The notes under the pieces: model-generated | The model's database searches: none | What the model was told of the DNA's origin: nothing | What the model saw: only the letters and a program-made list of their open reading frames with translations | Made by a program: the position numbers and the translations under genes | In this document: positions 6,577 through 8,999 of the stretch, in pieces | Numbering within the stretch: the stretch's first letter is position 1 | Layout of the letters: every line of letters begins with the position of its first letter | Origin: JBBRSC01 sp038245795 | Lineage (GTDB): Bacteria > Actinomycetota > Acidimicrobiia > Acidimicrobiales > Microtrichaceae | Length of the DNA: 8,999 bases | Assembly (NCBI GenBank): GCA_038245795.1 | Contig: JBBRSC010000136.1 | Location: 1 to 8,999, forward strand | Reading direction: 5' to 3'

Positions 6577-6602
6577 ACGCCAGTTAGTCACATCAGTCCT
6601 TG

Positions 6603-6608
6603 GGGGGA
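6603..6608 (+). promoter_or_regulatory. Shine-Dalgarno site of the first lipoprotein gene
   Basis: GGGGGA, within a run of six G, ends 7 bp before the ATG at 6616. This clear ribosome site contrasts with the other genes here, which appear leaderless, and supports this start. Confidence 0.7.
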
Positions 6609-6615
6609 ATCCACG

Positions 6616-7815
6616 ATGTCAGCTCGTTCACACCTTGTCCGCGGCATGCTCGCAGTTTCAGCGCTCGCCATCGCATCAGTCGGACTGGCCGCCTGTTCCA
6701 CGGTCAACCCGTCCGCGAGCGTCTCCTGTGCGTGGGGGCTCAAAGCGTCGAAGGACAGCTTCAACGTCGCGTACCCCGATGCCACAGCCACGTACTTCGG
6801 CACCAAATACACCCTCGGGACCGGCCAGAAGCTCGTGCTGTCGGGCACATTCCCGTTCGCGCGGTACATGTCGCTCCACACCTACGGCCTGAGTGGAACC
6901 GACTACGACCACATCGCTGATCAGGCCGTCACCCCCGATGCAGGAAGCGACAACCCCTTCTCCACGGTCGTCGCTTCTGGCGATCCTGCACATCGCAAAT
7001 GGACGGTGACGATCGACCCCGCTGCTCCGGCGATCGACGGAGCAGCCGGCAACAACACCATCGGCACCCCCGCTGTCGGCACGGTCTTCATGCGGGTCTA
7101 CGTGCCCGACAATCCACTCGATCAGGCCGGCGGGGTTCCGCTGCCCGACATGAAGGTGGTCGATGCCTCAGGTGCGACCACGTGGGCGCCCAGCACCTGC
7201 ACGGTCCAGCAACCCGACGGAGGCCTGATCGACCTGGTCAACGCGTTCGGCCCGCCAACCGACGTGCCACCGTCCGACCCCCCGGTCTTCAAGCGCCCCG
7301 CCACGGTCGCCGGGATCTACCCCAACCGCGACAACGCGTATCTCGCTTCCATCGCGGCCTACCAACCGGGCAAAGTCATCGTGGTTCGCGGCAAAGCTCC
7401 CACCTCTCCTGACACCCAGATGGGTCAGTCTCCGGCGACGCCGTCGCAATTGCGCTACTGGTCGTTCTGCACCAACGAGTATCGCAAGCCGTATCCGGTG
7501 AGCTTCTGCGCCGTCGACCACGAAGCGCCCATCGACGGGTCCGGCTATTACACGATCGTGGTGTCCACCCCGGCAGAGCAGCCGACGAATGCCACCTTGG
7601 CCAACGGCATCACCTGGGTCGACTGGGGCAGCACCTCCACCAACCTCCTGATGGCATTCCGGCACATGTTGCCTGCGCTGACCTTCCCCGAGACCGTGAA
7701 GAACCTCGCCCCCGGCCAGCTCGCATCGGACATCATGGGCGTGTACACGCCAGTTGCGGTGACCTGCCCGATCGCGACGTTCGAGGCCGGCGGCGCCACA
7801 GCATGCGGTCTCTGA
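6616..7815 (+). CDS. Secreted lipoprotein of unknown function
   Basis: This 399-residue protein starts with MSARSHLVRG, a hydrophobic core and the lipobox LAAC (24-27), so it is predicted to be lipidated on Cys27 and held at the outer face of the membrane. The mature part is beta-rich. It contains FPFARYMSLHTYG (79-91), PDAGSDNPF (107-115), TVFMRVYVPDN (156-166) and LRYWSFCTNEY (279-289), spaced like two related beta units. These 'ARY.S...Y' and 'RYWS.C' motifs recall uncharacterised secreted proteins and, loosely, DUF1214; I would not assign a function. Besides the lipid-bearing Cys27 there are six cysteines (38, 195, 285, 298, 384, 397), enough for three disulfides. Promoter, operator and ribosome site upstream are clear. 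The stop lies 13 bp inside the next gene, so the two form an operon, probably under control of the divergent TetR regulator. Confidence 0.88.
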   Translation: MSARSHLVRGMLAVSALAIASVGLAACSTVNPSASVSCAWGLKASKDSFNVAYPDATATYFGTKYTLGTGQKLVLSGTFPFARYMSLHTYGLSGTDYDHIADQAVTPDAGSDNPFSTVVASGDPAHRKWTVTIDPAAPAIDGAAGNNTIGTPAVGTVFMRVYVPDNPLDQAGGVPLPDMKVVDASGATTWAPSTCTVQQPDGGLIDLVNAFGPPTDVPPSDPPVFKRPATVAGIYPNRDNAYLASIAAYQPGKVIVVRGKAPTSPDTQMGQSPATPSQLRYWSFCTNEYRKPYPVSFCAVDHEAPIDGSGYYTIVVSTPAEQPTNATLANGITWVDWGSTSTNLLMAFRHMLPALTFPETVKNLAPGQLASDIMGVYTPVAVTCPIATFEAGGATACGL

Positions 7816-8999
7816 TCGAGGGGTTGGTCCACCGGCCCAAGACTCGCCACGTCGCCGCTGTGTTTGTGGTGGCGACACTTGCCGTGATCGTGTCGTCGTG
7901 TGTTCCGACGTTGACAACCCCCGCCGACCCGCCAGCGCCCGATCCGACACCGGGCCCATTCGGTGCCGAGCCTCCCCGCAATCCGTTCTTGGCCGATTCG
8001 CCCTGGCCGATCGCACATCGCAACTCCTACCAGCAGGATTCGACTGATCTTGCGGGCCCGACGCGAGACACCTCTGTCGCCGTCGAGCGGATCTCAGCGT
8101 CGCCGGGCGCGATCACCCTCGCCTACGGACCCGCCTACGCGAACGGGAGCTACCCGATCTGGGGCTCGGATGTCTTCGGTGTGTTCAAGGCGATACAGGA
8201 CGCATCCGGATTCCGAAAAGTCGACGAGATCACGATTCTCCCCGACCTGTCCGGTGGGCTCTTCGACGCCCTGTCGACTGCGTACGCGCTCGCCGACTCC
8301 GATGGCAACTTCTTCGCCGCCGGTCAACGCGAACTCCGACGCTTCCGGGACGCGATTCCAGGCGATCCGCTGTCTCGCATCGTGCGCACCGACACTGTCA
8401 CCATTCCCCCCGAAGCGCTCGCCCCCGGTGATGTGATCGGCGGGATGAACCTGACCTACGACGGTCACATCATCCTCATCAGCAAGCAGGGTTCGATCAT
8501 GTCGGTTCGACGTGATCTCACCGGGTTCCAGTTCCTGTCCATCCCCGGCGGTGAGGCGGTCTCGAACTCCATCGCCACCGATGAGGACGGCGGCATCTAT
8601 GTGGTCACCCAGCACACGATGCGCCGGGTTCAGTGGACCGGCACCGCGCTCAGCCTCGACCCGAGCGATGGCGCCTGGAGCGTGCCGTACAACGGAGGCC
8701 CGACAGTCCCCGCACCCGGGCGAATCGGACCAGGCTCGGGGACCACGCCCACGCTGATCGGCACCGGATCAGCCGACAAACTCGTCGCGATCGCCGACGG
8801 CCAGAATCTCATGCACATCAACCTGTTCTGGCGTGGCGCGATCCCTGTCGACTTCGTCGGGATCGCCGGCCACGACCGACGGTTTGCCGCCGATGTCCCC
8901 ATCACCTTCGGCGACCCCGCAGCCAGCCGTTCAGTGACGGAACAGTCGCTCACCGGTCGCGGTTACGACCTCATGGCGGTCAGCAACGCCTATGGTCCT
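7803..8999 (+). CDS. Second secreted lipoprotein, predicted beta-propeller-like, 3'-truncated
   Basis: The frame from ATG 7803 stays open to the last base, giving 399 visible residues with no stop. A basic N-terminus (about residues 11-16), a hydrophobic core (AAVFVVATLAVIV) and VSSC (30-33) make a lipoprotein signal, with lipidation expected on Cys33. A Pro-rich spacer follows (TTPADPPAPDPTPGPFGAEPP). The rest contains repeated short beta motifs such as YDGHIILISKQGSIMSVRRD (217-236) and IATDEDGGIYVVTQ (257-270), as in beta-propeller blades. GSGTTPTLIG (311-320) and a MHINLFWRG segment (337-345) look conserved. I do not recognise a characterised enzyme; propeller fold is inference from the motif rhythm. 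It overlaps the preceding lipoprotein gene by 13 bp, implying coupled translation. No strong ribosome site precedes the ATG; TTG 7824 is a weaker alternative that would still keep the lipobox. Confidence 0.83.
   Translation, partial: MRSLIEGLVHRPKTRHVAAVFVVATLAVIVSSCVPTLTTPADPPAPDPTPGPFGAEPPRNPFLADSPWPIAHRNSYQQDSTDLAGPTRDTSVAVERISASPGAITLAYGPAYANGSYPIWGSDVFGVFKAIQDASGFRKVDEITILPDLSGGLFDALSTAYALADSDGNFFAAGQRELRRFRDAIPGDPLSRIVRTDTVTIPPEALAPGDVIGGMNLTYDGHIILISKQGSIMSVRRDLTGFQFLSIPGGEAVSNSIATDEDGGIYVVTQHTMRRVQWTGTALSLDPSDGAWSVPYNGGPTVPAPGRIGPGSGTTPTLIGTGSADKLVAIADGQNLMHINLFWRGAIPVDFVGIAGHDRRFAADVPITFGDPAASRSVTEQSLTGRGYDLMAVSNAYGP

Noticed and set aside
7168..8016. Minus-strand open frame of 282 codons
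   Set aside because: It is antisense to both lipoprotein genes, whose signal peptides and overlap are convincing; its translation is Arg/Gly-rich with no domain.
1..8999. CRISPR arrays, tRNA or rRNA genes, insertion sequences, integrase or toxin-antitoxin genes
   Set aside because: I saw no regularly spaced repeats, cloverleaf-like sequence, transposase motifs or terminal repeats; nearly all bases belong to the listed genes.

Overview
The window is high-GC, densely packed bacterial DNA. It carries seven protein-coding genes, two of them cut by the window ends, and no RNA genes, insertion sequences, CRISPR arrays or integration sites that I can see. Three signs point to a Gram-positive-type, probably actinobacterial host: a surface protein ending in an LAFTG sorting signal, an L,D-transpeptidase for peptidoglycan, and several start codons sitting 6-7 bases after a TANNNT box with no Shine-Dalgarno sequence (typical of leaderless actinobacterial mRNAs). 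The character of the hypothetical proteins suggests a relative of Acidimicrobiia, but this is an impression, not a search result.

Layout. 1-2337 (+) is the C-terminal 778 residues of a large surface protein with DUF11-like modules, an SdrD/Cna-B-like module and a sortase signal. It converges on, and overlaps by 28 bp, a minus-strand pair of gltX (glutamyl-tRNA synthetase, 2940-4340) and a downstream YdcF/SanA-type DUF218 membrane protein (2310-2927). An 84-bp divergent gap separates gltX from a plus-strand YkuD-type L,D-transpeptidase (4425-5315). That gene converges with a 10-bp overlap on a conserved hypothetical gene (5306-5827, -). Next is a TetR-family regulator (5901-6509, -), divergent from two overlapping plus-strand genes for secreted lipoproteins: 6616-7815, and 7803 to the window end.

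The most interesting part is the right third. A 106-bp gap between tetR and the first lipoprotein gene holds a 7+7 bp inverted repeat (6537-6552) over the -35 region of a good lipoprotein promoter (GTGACA-N17-TACGAT). A second, perfect 14-bp palindrome (6506-6519) lies over the tetR start and -10 box, 32 bp away centre to centre, about three helical turns. This looks like a self-contained module: a TetR repressor controlling itself and a two-gene operon of lipoproteins of unknown function. The second lipoprotein gene has no stop inside the window and overlaps the first by 13 bp.

The rest looks like ordinary chromosome: translation (gltX), envelope (DUF218 protein, L,D-transpeptidase, anchored surface protein) and one conserved unknown. 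Functional ties beyond shared operons or shared promoters are inference.
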